A stretch of 64,000 bases of DNA from Hydrangea macrophylla. Its lineage: Eukaryota; Streptophyta; Magnoliopsida; Cornales; Hydrangeaceae. Numbering within the stretch: position 1 is the stretch's first letter; the number at the start of each line of letters is the position of its first letter. The stretch spans positions 32,179,501-32,243,500 of the forward strand of contig CM066998.1 in assembly GCA_033977485.1 (NCBI GenBank). The letters run 5' to 3'. The notes under the pieces are model-generated. The model did not search any database, was not told where the DNA came from, and saw only the letters and a list, made by a program, of their open reading frames with translations. Positions 24,495-35,643 of the stretch are shown in pieces. The position numbers and the translations under genes are program-made.

Positions 24495-26982
24495 CAAACT
24501 TTCATCTTCATTTTGATATACTTGAATGAACACACACACATATACTTGAATCCAGAGAGAGAGATAAGAATCATTGAGAGAATTGTGAAGAAGAGAATAA
24601 TTTCTTGAAGAATTTGAAGAACTTTGAGAAGATCGCGAAGAAATCCTTGAGGTCATAGAGGTAACCTCTCAATCACTTGGTAGAATTAGGCAATTCAATC
24701 ACAAGTTCATAGTTCTAGGAACTTTACACATTTTCAAAACCTCTCTTCTTACCCCATTTCATCACACACCACTTAGAACTTGTGATTGAATCTCATAATA
24801 TTTCATTGATTTGGATCTAATTAATGCCTTGGGTTTAAGATAAATTCAATTTTGAAGAGTTGTGTTCCTAGTGTCTCCAAATAAACTTTGATTTCTTATT
24901 TCTATTATTTCTCATAAGGCTCATGAGATTTTACATATCTTAGTGAGCCTCTTTGAGTTTTGATTCCTTAGTTTCCTATGATCTTATGATCCATATGGAG
25001 ATTAAAATGAATCATAGTCCTAATCTACACATAATTGGTGAGATTCAAGTCTTAACCCATGAGTTGGACCTCCTCATTAAGAATCTTATGGAATTCTTAC
25101 TATATTCCAATGAGGTTTGAGTAGATTTAAACTTCATTTAGTCTCCAATGACCATCAAATGGTAGGAGAAATACTTTAGTTTGAGTCTATGGCTTAGACT
25201 AATCTCTTCCTTGGGTTTTGAGAAGTTCTTCATACTTCATCCAAAACTTACATGTATGTGTGTCTTTAGCCTCCCATGACCATCAAGTGGTAGGAGTAAT
25301 GATTTGAACTCAAGTTTTGATTCATGAGTTTGAGTTCATTATTTGGGATTTTGTGAGATTCATTTCATACTTCATCAAAAGTCCATAAGTCTAAAGATGT
25401 CCTTAGTCTTCAATGACCATTAAATGGTAGAATAAGTGATTTGGTTTAAGCCCAACATTATGATTTAATAGTTGAGGTCAACCAACAAAGTTGAACTAGC
25501 AAAATGAAAACAGTGGGTTCACAAATTGTTTTCGATCAAAGATTTTTAGTTCGAAATCTAACCATTGAAATTAAGTGAAACCAACGGGAAAGTGTTAATA
25601 ACACAATGTTCTACCGCTGTAATTTTTGCTTTAAGGTAGTTTCATGTTTAAAATGGTTTGGTCATGAGTTTTGTGAAGAAACAACAATCTGCCCAGAATT
25701 TCAGCACAGCAACACTCTTTTGGAATAAATAAATTGGGATTTTAATAAAGTGTTTGTGACCTTTAATAATTTTTTCTAAGAACCTCAATGTGCTAGGAAG
25801 GTTCCCTAAAAAGAATGAAGCAATTTAGATTCGTTTGCTATTTGTAAACAATCATACAAGATCTCTGGACAGAGAGTTGTAAAATCCTGAGTGAGGTCTA
25901 GTATTTTCCGTATTCCCGAAGATCTAACCGTTGAAATCTCGATTGTCTTTTTGGAATAGAAACTAGACTCAAGAGGCATAACATATCCAAAAATCATTAA
26001 GATCCAACCATTGGAAGTATTTTATTTCTATTTTTTAAGATTTGGTCTACTCTCTGTAATTCATAAAGAAACTGCTACTGTTTTTCTCTAATCTTATTTA
26101 TTTCAACTCAAATGGTTCCCTAATGTCTTGGGACCCAAATCATGTTTTGAATAATGATAATTTAGCTTAAATCCAGAGGCTAAGTGATCCAAATTAGTGA
26201 ATAAATCCATGCTTTATTCTTATTCACATTCATTCATTTATGTACATCAATGCTTATTAGTATGAATAAAGTTAGATTTCATGCTTAATAGATCTAAGCT
26301 AGAGAATTGGGATTGATTTTTTGATATCATATTATTATGTGAAGCATGTGGACTAATCTTTGTTTTGTGGCGCATTTGAGGTACAATTTCTCATCTCTTC
26401 ACCGGTTTATTTACTTCATAGATTTTAATTGATTTTCGACTCCAAGTGCGACACCTTAGCTTAGGTTTTGCCTTATGTGAATATGTGAATTAGAGACCTT
26501 TTCTTTGGCTTTGTATTTTGTGTATGCATTGCACGTTTCCATTTCGCGGCTGGATCCCGGGTAAGTTCTCTAGTTCCTTTATGGCATGTCATGTTGCTTG
26601 CTACTTGAATTACATGGCTTATGAATGATATTTTGTCATTAGCAATTTTACATCATTTCCATCATGCTTGTGTAATGTATATGTACATATGTATTAATTG
26701 AGGGCATGCTTAGATTATTAATTTGATTAAAGAGGATGTTGAGTAGAGGCCTATCGAGAGATAGGATGAAAGGGGGTGTTTTAGTCCACCGGACTCCTTC
26801 CCCTTTCATTCCATAATCCCCGGACCCAGTTATCTTTGGTTTCGCAAAAGATCAGTTTGCTTTAAAATGATTTCTTAATTTTCCTTTTAAAAATTAAGTG
26901 GCGACTCATTTGTTTTTTTGAATTTGAAATTTGAAAAAGGTTTTAAAAACAAAAGTGGGCCCAAATGCCGGTATCCACAATC

Positions 26983-27032
26983 TGGCGACTCTGCTGGGGA
27001 TCGAACCCAGAATCACTGGTTTCGCAGACCAG
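26983..27032 (+). promoter_or_regulatory. Extended primer-binding site, complement of tRNA-Arg nt 27-76
   Basis: Three nt after the LTR end comes TGGCGACTCTGCTGGGGATC, complementary to a tRNA 3' end including the post-transcriptional CCA. The complement continues far beyond a normal 18-nt PBS. Read as tRNA it gives the anticodon stem CTGGT/ACCAG with loop CTGCGAA, a five-base variable region, T arm CTGGG-TTCGATC-CCCAG, acceptor CAGAGTC, discriminator G, and CCA. Fifty nt match a tRNA-Arg-like 3' part, and the similarity stops exactly after nucleotide 27. Element B has only the ordinary ~18-nt PBS at 49762-49779 and then diverges. Confidence 0.85.
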
Positions 27033-28369
27033 AATTTTTGATTTTGGGTTCATTCGAGGATTAGACTTGAAACCATTCTTTTAATCAAATTAATAAATCT
27101 TTGTGTGCCCGTTGCATTGCATTTGCATGTCTCGCCAGTCGATTGCACGGAACTATGACCTTGGAGGCTCGGGGCAACCCGGTCGGTCAAGCCATCATAG
27201 GGCCGTGTCATCACCCTTGATCTCGTACCATGTGTTGGTATATGAAGCATCGTATCGGGTGTGTGTCAAGGGTCCCTTTTTTGACCAAAACCCGGCCTTT
27301 GCATGATAGTTTCATAGAACCTTTCAAAATTAGGAAATCAATTCTTGATTAAGATTATATGATAAGAAGTTTTGTATGCCCGGAAGGGATTACTTGAGAT
27401 GATGACGATACTTGCTTGATGAAAGATGTATAATCTTTTAATCACCTTTTAGCAATTTCTCCTCATGTTCCACGACATTTGGAGAACATGCCGAACCTTG
27501 ATTATAAGATTACACTTCTTATATCATGTTAAGCTAAGCATCATTGACCTTGTATGCATCCGAATTCATGAAAAGTGCGATAATTATCCAATCATGTGAT
27601 ACTCCTACCCAAGAATTCAAAGTTCACTGCTAATGACAGATTTTGATTATCCATCATCTTTTATCCAAAATTATTTCAAAAAATCACTCTTTCAAAAAAT
27701 AAATGAGGGGATCCAAGGTTTATCTTTTTTGTAAAAAAAAAAAAGAAAAAAAAAATCAAATAAACATCGTTTATATCTTCATTTTCAAAGAAAAGATTCA
27801 AAATTCGCAAAAATTATTTTGAAAGACTTCATCATCCAAAGAAATGATTTTCAAATGAGTTTCAAAGTAATATTTCAACTCAATGATCTTTTGCGGAAAA
27901 AATGATTTCACTTTCAAAGGAAAATTCGAGATTCTTGAGAATTTGAAAGATCCCATCATGCTTTTCAAAATTTTTTTTTTTAATTCGGTCTTTGAGAGGG
28001 TAGTGAAGATCACGATGAAAGGAGAAGTTAAGCGCACTTGATATGGATGAGGATTTTATGTGCTTATGTGTTTATGTGTTAGGGTTAGAATTTTCCTTTT
28101 CTTTTGCATATAGAATAGGCACACACGCACACATGCATTGCATCCGTGTGGCATATGAATCAGTCATAAAAACACTTAACGAAGTCGATAACAAAAAAAA
28201 ATAATAATGATGAAAGGCAATAAAAATAGTGGTGAAAAGGGAGAAATAATGAAGAGTTGTTAGAATAGAAAAATAATAATTTGGAAAATATGATTATAGG
28301 TAAAAGATAGAAACAACTACGAGCACAGTCTGGTACAGAGATTCTACTGCAAGGTTAGTAAGAAGAGAC
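27033..28369 (+). other. Untranslated leader of element A
   Basis: 1.3 kb between PBS and gag with no convincing coding sequence. It includes an A run near 27735, repeated TTTCAAA/ATTTTCAAA phrases (27660-27990), and a GCACACACGCACACATGCATT stretch near 28120. A long structured leader is usual in Tat elements and may hold packaging signals (inference). Confidence 0.6.
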
Positions 28370-29554
28370 ATGGCACAAGAAGCGAACGCAAGGGAAATAG
28401 CGGAGTTGAGAGTAGTAATGGAACAACAGGCGGGTCAAATGACTAGAATGATGACTATGATAGAAGCACTAGCACGACAGCCTCCAAACAATGATCCTCC
28501 TCACAGGGATGAAGATTGGTTTAATGAAACAGAAGGGGTTAAAGCGCCGAGAGCAGAAAAGGAAAGGGCTGAGAAAGATAAGATGATGACTGAGAAAATG
28601 GAGAAATTGGAAAGAGTGGTCCGTAAAGCCCATGGGGTTGATACCTACTTGTTGGAATTGGAAGGATTATATGAAGGGGTCTGTGAAATATTACCTGCAG
28701 GGTTCAAAATGCCTATGTTCGATAAATTTGATGGAACGGGGAACCCTCGTAGCCACATCAGAATGTGTATAGGTGTATTTCAGCCTAGTGGCTTGAGCAC
28801 AACCATGATGGCGGTCTTGTTTCAGCAGACGTTAACTGGGGCTGCTTTGTCTTGGTACCTTACTCTAGAGCCGGGGAAAACTAGAAATTGGGAAGAAGTG
28901 GTCAAAGCATTCGTAGCCCAATACGAATACAATCAGGATTTGGATGTTATCAGGGATTTAGAGACTACCCGACAGGGGAACAAAGAATCTTTTGCTGAAT
29001 TTCTGAGCCGATGGAGGGGAAAGGCTGCTAAGATGGTACAAAGGCCGACTAAAAAGGAGCAAATCCGAATGCTGATGAAGAACCTCCAACCTGTCTATCA
29101 GGAGAAGATGAGGTTCCAATCCATCAACACCTTTGTCGAAGTGTTTGATGTAGGGACCAGAATCGAAGATGCGATACATGAAGGGTTAATCAAAAGAGAA
29201 GAGCCAGCGAACAGGTACAGACGTCCGAATTATGGAGCAGGAGGAGGACATTCAGGAGGTCATTCAGGACCTACAGATGTGAATGCACTGAGCAAACCTG
29301 AGAAAAAGTTTGATATAGCCAGAAGTTACCCAAAGAGGGGAGGGGATAAGCCTTTAAGGAGGTTTTCAGAATTGGGAGTATCATTATCCACGACCCTTGA
29401 TCAGCTATTGGCAAAAGGACATCTCCGCCTACTAGAACCGCAACCAAGACTGAATCCACCACCTCCAAATTTTAAATCTGATCTATATTGGAAATTCCAT
29501 CAGGAACAGGGGCACTCAACTGATCGGTGTTCAAGATTAAGACATGAGATCTAA
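28370..29554 (+). pseudogene. gag: Gag of element A
   Basis: Capsid-nucleocapsid protein, 394 residues up to a premature stop. Start ATG in context GAGACATGGC. Residues 1-60 form a Met/Gln-rich helix, with a charged linker following. KLERVVRKAHGVDTYLLELE (about 83-102) is the conserved N-terminal motif. The retrotransposon gag domain spans about 110-280, with MPMFDKFDGTGNPRSHIRM, GAALSWYLTLEPG, NWEEVVKAFVAQYEYNQDLD and ESFAEFLSRWRGKAAKM. The C-terminal knuckle is C-poor: FHQEQGHSTDRC lacks the first Cys found in element B (CAYHQGPGHDTDRC). The TAA at 29552 corresponds to CAA (Gln) in B, where the frame reads YDIQDLIDRR. The next ORF continues in the same frame, so gag and pol were one reading frame. 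Confidence 0.9.
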
Positions 29555-31226
29555 GATTTGATTGACAAGAAAGTAATATCTGAACCACCCACCAACCCGC
29601 CAAATGTTACCAGAAATCCACTACCAGATCATCATGCCATGCCACCACCCAGAATTTACTACTTGGGAAATGAGGGGATCTCTTTTAATCCATTAGCATT
29701 GATCACTAAGTTGGGAAGTCCGAGAAAAGCTTATCAGATGTTGGAGGATTCACAAATCTGCACTCTAAAAGGGCTGGTAGATGAAAGCAAAGGGAAAGAA
29801 ATAGAAGGGGGTGTTGACGCAGATTGGTGGGCACCTGAAGCTGACAATTCACTTTGGTACAAAGGAGACTATATTCAGGATCACAATAAAGTTAAGGAGG
29901 ACCTGTGGTATGAAAGTGAGGAGGAAGGTTTGAAAGTTGCTGAAGCACAGGATGGACTTTGGGTCAAAGAAGGAATTAGTCACCTCACACAATCCGAAAG
30001 GCATTTTAAACCACACGAACTTGAGAAAGATCACCCGGGGCAGGAAATGAATAAAGGGAAAGGGAAACTGAATGAGGAAGAAGAAGAGGACAGAGTTTTA
30101 AGACAGATGAAGAAGACACAGGCAAATATCACTATTTGGGGGTTGCTAATCGCTTCCAAGCTTCATAGACAAGCAGTCCTCGATGCTCTCAATCAATCGG
30201 ACGTCTCCATCGATGTTACTTTGGAAGATCTCGTCGGCATGATCAACAGAAGTCCAACTCTCGCTATTTCTTTCTCCGAAGCTGACTTACCTCCTGGGGG
30301 ACCTGTTTACAATAAGTCATTGCATGTTACCGTGGAGTGCCTAGGAAATTCTCTACCTGCTTGCCTCGTTAACAACGGGTTTGCATTAAATGTATGTCCT
30401 TTACGGACAGCTAAAAGGATGGGGCTCGATGAATCCACATTTATACCATCAGAACAAAAAGTGAGGGCTTATGATAATACTCTACGGGCAGTTATGGGGG
30501 ATCATCTTTCTAAATCTCTCTATTGGGATCGGTGAAAGGGAAACAGAATTCCAAATCATTGACATTCCTGCATCATTTAACCTGCTTCTGGGAAGGCAGT
30601 GGGTTGATAGTTTGAGTGCCATTCCATCAACCATCCATCAGAAAGTTAAGTACATTTGGAAAAACAAGGTATGCGATCTTCTGGGGGATAGCTGGATAAA
30701 TGTATCTAGGGCCTCATCAAGTGCTCTGATTTTAGAAGTACAGATACAAGAGGGTGAAGCAAGTTTGGGTGGGTTTGAGTTCATTAACGTCATGGAAGAG
30801 GGGAAGCTGAAGGAGTTTTTACCACTGTATTTTGATCAATACGCCAGTCCGTTGGTGGCCGAGATCATGAGAAAAATGGGGTTCTTCCCAGGGATGGGTT
30901 TAGGTAAGAAACACCAAGGATTGTCAGAATTCCCAAATATCGTTACACAAACCCACACTCACGGGCTAGGGTACTCGCCAACCAAGCAGGAATTGAAGAA
31001 GAAAAAGAAAGCAATTGATGCACCGCTGGAACCATACTTGAAAACTCTTAATGGGTATTTCGTCAAGCAAGGGGAAGATTTTCCGTTTTGCGGTTTTCCA
31101 GAGCCATGGTTAGATGAAGCAGAGAAGCGTATGAAGCCGGGATTCGAAATTTTCTTTGCGCATGACTTCTCTGATTATGAGGACCCTTATCTTCAACAGC
31201 CTACAAAATCTGCCATTATTCAGGAC
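29555..31226 (+). pseudogene. Protease and G-patch segment of element A
   Basis: In frame with gag after the stop (DLIDKKVISEPP...). About 240 residues of charged linker lead to the aspartic protease, recognised by LVNNGFALNVCPLRTAKRMG (about 30360-30420) and, after a frameshift near the G run at 30495-30500, IIDIPASFNLLLGRQW. The usual motif in this clade is D-N-G-S-A-L-N, so the catalytic Asp is Asn here (AAC at 30371-30373) and Ser is Phe. Farther on, MRKMGFFPGMGLGKKHQGL and HGLGYSPTKQELKKKKK (about 30870-31015) form a G-patch, an RNA-binding glycine motif found after the protease in this clade and in betaretroviruses. A TAG at 31227 ends the segment, and the same frame continues into RT. 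Confidence 0.85.
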
Positions 31227-31229
31227 TAG

Positions 31230-33293
31230 GTGTGTACTCTGGATGGCTCGACAATGAAGAACCTGCTAGAAGAAGGGTGCAAGGGGACCGAAAAGGGGAG
31301 CTCTGCAGAGATTAAGGATGAAGATGGGAAAAGTCGGGATAAAGAAGAAAGCAAGGGGAATAAAGAAAGGGAGAAGCCAGCGTATGAAGGGAAACCAGAG
31401 GAAGTGGAAATAGAAGAGATCACTCAGGAGGAGGAACAGGAAGATCGCTTCATAGCTGATATGGGAGGGGAAAGCAAGAAAGAATGGGTCTTTGAGTCTA
31501 GTAATAAGTATCCCCCTCACCCGGAGTCTGTATTGGCCCAAATGAGGCGTCTTTCAATTTCTATGTCTGTTGTAATTGCTCCGAAAAAAGTTATTGAGAA
31601 TGTGACTAATTCTGCTTACTTGACTGTGCATAATAGTAACTGTGATGCATGTGATGAATATGATGAAATACCTCATGAATTACAAAAATTGATCGAAAAA
31701 GAAAATGAACCTGCATGCAAAATCATGGAAAGCACTTTAACCATTAATCTGGGAAATGAAGATAATCCACAAAATGTTTCTATTGGCTCCACACTTAATA
31801 ATGAGGAAAGCGAAGAATTAATCAATCTATTAAAAGAATTCAAAGATGTCTTTGCATGGTCTTATAATGATATGCCAGGAATTGATCTAGAAATTGTCCA
31901 ACACCATATTCCCCTTTTCCCAAATTCAAAACCCATAAAACAAAAATTGAGGCGAATGAGGCCTGAATGGGCGCTTAAAGTGAAAGAGGAGGTTAAAAAG
32001 CAACTGAAGGCTGGATTCTTGATTGTCACTGAGTATCCTGAATGGGTTGCTAATATTGTACCGGTTCCTAAAAAGGATGGTCGTGTTAGGGTTTTTGTGG
32101 ATTTCCGAGATTTGAACAAAGCTAGCCCTAACGATGATTTCTCTTTACCCCACATCGACATATTAGTGGATAATACCGCAGGGCATGAACTTCTATCTTT
32201 CATGGATGGGTTTTCGGGGTATAACCAGATCTTGATGGCACCAAAGGATAGAGAGAAAACAACTTTTATCACACCTTGGAGGACTTACTGTTATAGAGTT
32301 ATGCCGTTTGGACTTAAAAATGCAGGTGCGACCTACCAAAGACCTGCCACTACATTACTACATGATATGATTCATAAAGAAGTAGAAGTATGTGTGGATG
32401 ACATGATAGTAAAGTCTAAAGAAAGAGGAGGGCATCTTGAGGCATTAAGAAAATTTTTCGAAAGGCTGAGAAAGTTCAGAATGAGGCTAAATACGCAAAA
32501 ATGCGCCTTTGGGGTCACCACTGGGAAACTGTTAGGATTTCTGATCACCCAGAGAGGAATTGAGGTAGACCCCACCAAAATCCAAGCTATAACCGAAATG
32601 CCGCCACCGAAAAATGAAAAGGAGTTGAGAGGATTCCTAGGGAGAATACAGTTCATCAGCCGCTTCATATCCAAACTCACCATGACCTGTGACCCGTTGT
32701 TCAAATTATTGAGAAAGGGGGAAAAGTTTGAATGGGATGACCAGTGCCAAAAAGCCTTTGAAAAGATCAAAACCTACCTTCAAAACCCACCCGTCCTATC
32801 ACCTCCTAAGCCTGGGAAACCTTTATTGCTATACCTATCCGTAACCGAGAACTCAATGGGGTGCATACTGGCCCAAGAAGAGGAAGAGGGGCGTGTGGAA
32901 AAAGCCATATACTACCTGAGTAAGAGGATGACCGGATATGAGTTCAACTATTCACCGTTGGAAAAAGCTTGTTGGGCCCTGGTGTGGTGTACTCGCCGCC
33001 TTAGGCATTACATGCTAGCCTTCCCTATCAGCCTGATATCCTGAATGGACCCACTCAAATACCTCTTTGAAAAGCCTGCCCTGACCAGTAGGATATCCCG
33101 ATGGACCATGATGCTAGCCGAATTTGATATTAGATACGTCACTTCCAAATCTGTCAAGGGGAGAGCCGTCGCCGAGTACTTAGCTGACCTCGCCATAGAA
33201 TCCGAAGAAAGGGGAGAATTTAAGTTTCCAGATGAAGAAGTAATAGAAGTAAAAGAGAACCTGTGGAAAATGTACTTCGATGGAGCAGCTAAT
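31230..33293 (+). pseudogene. Reverse transcriptase and RNase H of element A
   Basis: An acidic Lys/Glu-rich linker (31230-31480) precedes RT. Motifs in order: WVANIVPVPKKDGRVRVFVD near 32042, FRDLNKASPNDDFSLPHIDI, MDGFSGYNQILMAPKDREKT, YRVMPFGLKNAGATYQRP near 32290, then VCVDDMIVKS in place of YVDD (TGT at 32391), a Tyr-to-Cys change in the active-site box. Connection motifs are FLGRIQFISRFISKL and FEWDDQCQKAFEKIKTYL. RNase H has LLLYLSVTENSMGCILAQ, AIYYLSKRMTGYEFNYSPLE and CTRRLRHYMLAFP. A TGA at 33042 stands where Arg is expected before MDPLKYLFEKPALT. The frame otherwise continues to SKSVKGRAVAEYLADLAIE and stops at 33294. Confidence 0.9.
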
Positions 33294-33647
33294 TAAATAG
33301 GGTACGGGGTAGGAATCATCCTCATATCACCTAGCGGGGCACCCACTCCGTTGGCCGTTAAGCTCAAGTATAATTCGACTAATAACACGGCAGAGTATGA
33401 AGCCTGTATAATTGGGATGGAAGCAGCCTTGGCTTTGAGAGTGGAAAAGATCGATATTTTTGGGGACTCTAATTTGATAATATCACAAGTGAGGGGTGAC
33501 TGGAGAATAAAGCATGAGAAATTAAAACCTTACCATGAATACCTAGAGAGCCTGAAGGTGCAATTCAAAAAAATTTCGTTCTACTACCTTCCCTGTGAGG
33601 AGAACCAATTGGCAGATTTCCTAGCAACCATAGCCTCAATGATCTAA
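33267..33647 (+). pseudogene. Second (archaeal-type) RNase H of element A
   Basis: A second RNase H domain after the retroviral one, a hallmark of the Tat lineage. Motifs: YFDGAAN at the start (first catalytic Asp), GYGVGIILISPSG, LKYNSTNNTAEYEACIIGME (Glu), IFGDSNLIISQVRGDWR (Asp), and NQLADFLATIASM (last Asp). The order D-E-D-D is intact. TAA at 33294 follows AAN; element C reads CAA (Gln) at this place (GAANQLGYG). The TAA at 33645 also matches CAA in C. Both are C-to-T changes. Confidence 0.85.
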
Positions 33648-34961
33648 ATTCCAGTGGGAGTCTCCATGATTCCTTTGTCCATAGAAGAGAGAACCCGATC
33701 TTCGTATGAAACAATCACCGCCATTGGAGAAGAGGAAGAGGTCGAGATACCATGGTATATAGATGTTTGGAACTTTATTGAGAAATAAGAATATCCCGGA
33801 GGAGCTTCAGAGAAGGATAAGAATGTAATTCGTAGATTTTTAGCTCAATTTGTAATCTATGCGGGAAAGTTGTGGAAGAAGTCCTACACTGGTTATAATT
33901 TAGAATGTCTATATAGAAGGGAAGCAAGGAAAATGATGGAAGAAGTACATGAAGGAGTCTGTGGGCCCCACATGAACGGACACATGTTGGCTAAAAAGAT
34001 AATTCGACAAGGATACTATTGGAAGACATTAGATAAGGATTGCTGTGAGTATGTTAGGAGATGCCATAAATGTCAGGTTCATGCAAATTTAATGCATACC
34101 CCACCTTCCCAGCTCTATAGCATGACCACCCCTTGGCCGTTCTCTATGTGGGGTATTGATATCATCGGGGAAGTAGTTCCGAAAGCTTCAAATGGGCACC
34201 GGTACATAATTGTGGCCATAGACTATTTTACCAAATGGGTAGAAGCGGCATCATATGCAACTTTGAAGGCAAAAGATGTGGTGAATTTTATCCAGAAGTA
34301 TATAATCTGCAGATATGGGGTGCCAAATGAGCTTATTCCATTCCTAGAAAAGTATAGGATTACCCACCACCAGTCCTCACCATACAGACCACAAACAAAT
34401 GGAGCAGTAGAGGCCGCAAACAAAATTGTAAAGGCAATCCTGAGGAAAATGACGGATACGTACAGGGATTGGCATGAAAAACTACCTTTCGCTTTGTGGG
34501 GATATCGAACTTCAGTGAGAACCTCAACTGGGGCTACGCCATACTCATTGGTCTACGGAATGGAGGTTGTTTTGCCAGTGGAAGTCGAAATACCATCTTT
34601 AAGAGTTTTGGCAGAGTGCGAGGTAACCGAACTGGAATGGTTGCGAGGGAGATATGAGGAATTGATGTTATTCGATGAAAAGAGGTTGGCTACTGTAAAC
34701 CATACTCAGGGATATCAGAAAAGGATAGCTCGTGCTTTCAACAAAAGGGTTCGCCCAAGGAAGCTTGCTGAGGGCGACTTGGTCCTCAAAGAACTAAAAG
34801 CGCTCGTTTATGACCCACGAGGGAAATTCAAACCTAACTGGGTCGGACCATACATTATCAAGACACTTCTCTCCGGAGGAGCTGTTTATCTCATGGACCT
34901 GAATGGGGTTGAGTTTAAACAACCAATCAACCTCGATCGCCTCAAAAAATATTTTGCTTGA
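33648..34961 (+). pseudogene. Integrase of element A, active site deleted
   Basis: Continues in frame through a TAA at 33786. The zinc-binding H2C2 region reads HEGVCGPHMNGHMLAKKIIR and CCEYVRRCHKCQVH (about 33950-34085). The catalytic core has first Asp in MWGIDIIGEV (about 34150) and KWVEAASYAT, then RYGVPNELIPFLEKYRITHH. The 12 residues that carry the second catalytic Asp in element C (ISDYDSHFKGEV) are missing in frame at about 34333. The third acidic residue is in PYRPQTNGAVEAANK. The C-terminus has ARAFNKRVRPRKLAEGDLVL, GKFKPNWVGPYIIK and INLDRLKKYFA. The enzyme could not be active. Two conserved hairpins follow within 140 nt of the stop. Confidence 0.9.
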
Positions 34962-34995
34962 AACCTTGTCTTTCAAAACCTCCAGAGTCGATGAA

Positions 34996-35031
34996 CTACG
35001 CTTGACCTGATTCCCGATAGGGGATACGTAG
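34996..35031 (+). repeat. Conserved hairpin H1 after integrase (A)
   Basis: CTACG at 34996-35000 pairs with CGTAG at 35027-35031, and the inner ATTCCC-GATA-GGGGAT forms a second stem. It is followed by GCAACCCGC. One of eight copies of the motif in the window. Confidence 0.75.
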
Positions 35032-35096
35032 GCAACCCGCTCAGTTCGGTCACAAAATAACAAAAAATGTGTATATTCTTTCTAGCCTTAGCTGAA

Positions 35097-35132
35097 CTAC
35101 TGCGGACCTGATACCCATTTGGGGATAAGTAG
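35097..35132 (+). repeat. Conserved hairpin H2 after integrase (A)
   Basis: The outer stem is CTACT with AGTAG, a compensatory G-C to T-A exchange relative to H1. The inner stem is ACCC-ATTT-GGGG. It lies about 100 nt after H1, the same spacing as the pair in element C. Confidence 0.75.
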
Positions 35133-35204
35133 GCGGGCTCACAAGGCCCTCGGTCCAAACAAAGCCCAAACAAAGTTAAATGTCCCGAATTTTGACATAC
35201 CAAA

Positions 35205-35280
35205 CTAGGGGCAAACTTGCGTTTGCCCAAGAACCACATCTAAGTCCCGAAACTAGGAGCAAACTTCGTTTGCTAGAACC
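35205..35280 (+). repeat. PPT-like hairpin repeats after integrase
   Basis: AAACTAGGGGCAAACTTGCG followed by TTTGCCC, then AACTAGGAGCAAACTTCG followed by TTTGC. Each copy folds as (G)GCAAAC-loop-GTTTGC and contains AGGGGCAAACT, nearly the sequence of the true polypurine tract (AAAGAGGGGCAAAC before TGTAGA in B). Four copies are in element B at 45530-45745. Confidence 0.6.
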
Positions 35281-35643
35281 AATGAACCCAGGAAAAGCCT
35301 AAACCCATTTCTGGATCTACTGGCTATCAAGATATGCATCATGTGGAAACAAGCAAGAATTCATTATATAGAGGGATTAAAACTAAGCAAGACTCATGAA
35401 AGAGTAATAAAAGCTGAAAGAGACATTGAGAGGAAAACTGTTCATAACCCAAAGAAATTAAAGAAGTGCTAACTTTGATTCAACATGATTAGGGCATTTT
35501 CGAAATACAAAAAAAAAAGGCTTTTCAAAAAAAAAAAAAAGAAAAAGAAAAGAAAATGCATCACAGAAAATAAAACACAGCAAAAGTTAAGCAGAATTTG
35601 TTGAAAATTTTAAAATCTTGTTTTTTTTTTTTTTTTGGTCTAT
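35281..35643. other. Non-coding spacer, element A
   Basis: AT-rich DNA between the hairpins and the antisense gene, with A-rich runs at 35505-35560 and a T run near 35622. No gene seen. It would hold the 3' end of the antisense DUF7745-like transcript. Confidence 0.5.

Larger units (their letters stand above)
23729..26979 (+). mobile_element. 5' LTR of element A
   Basis: 3251 nt, TGTAGACACCCCAATTTTG ... GGTATCCACA. U3 is about 750 nt and carries a six-unit palindrome cluster (24245-24395) and TATATAAA (24487-24494). R-U5 is about 2.5 kb, unusually long, and AT-rich. Near 26780 is GGGTGTTTTAGTCCACCGG, a phrase shared (with changes) by all the Tat-like LTRs here, and GTGGCGACTC lies close to the end. 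Short ORFs within it are not credible genes. Confidence 0.9.

Noticed and set aside
26983..27032. A tRNA-Arg gene on the minus strand
   Set aside because: Only nucleotides 27-76 are present, the CCA is encoded, there is no D arm or 5' acceptor strand, and it sits 3 nt after an LTR end: it is an extended PBS, not a gene.
29552..29554. Programmed stop-codon read-through between gag and pol
   Set aside because: Element B has a Gln codon at this place with no stop, so the TAA in A is more simply a C-to-T mutation.
34223..34423. Minus-strand ORFs within gag-pol of element A
   Set aside because: Shadows of well-conserved sense domains.
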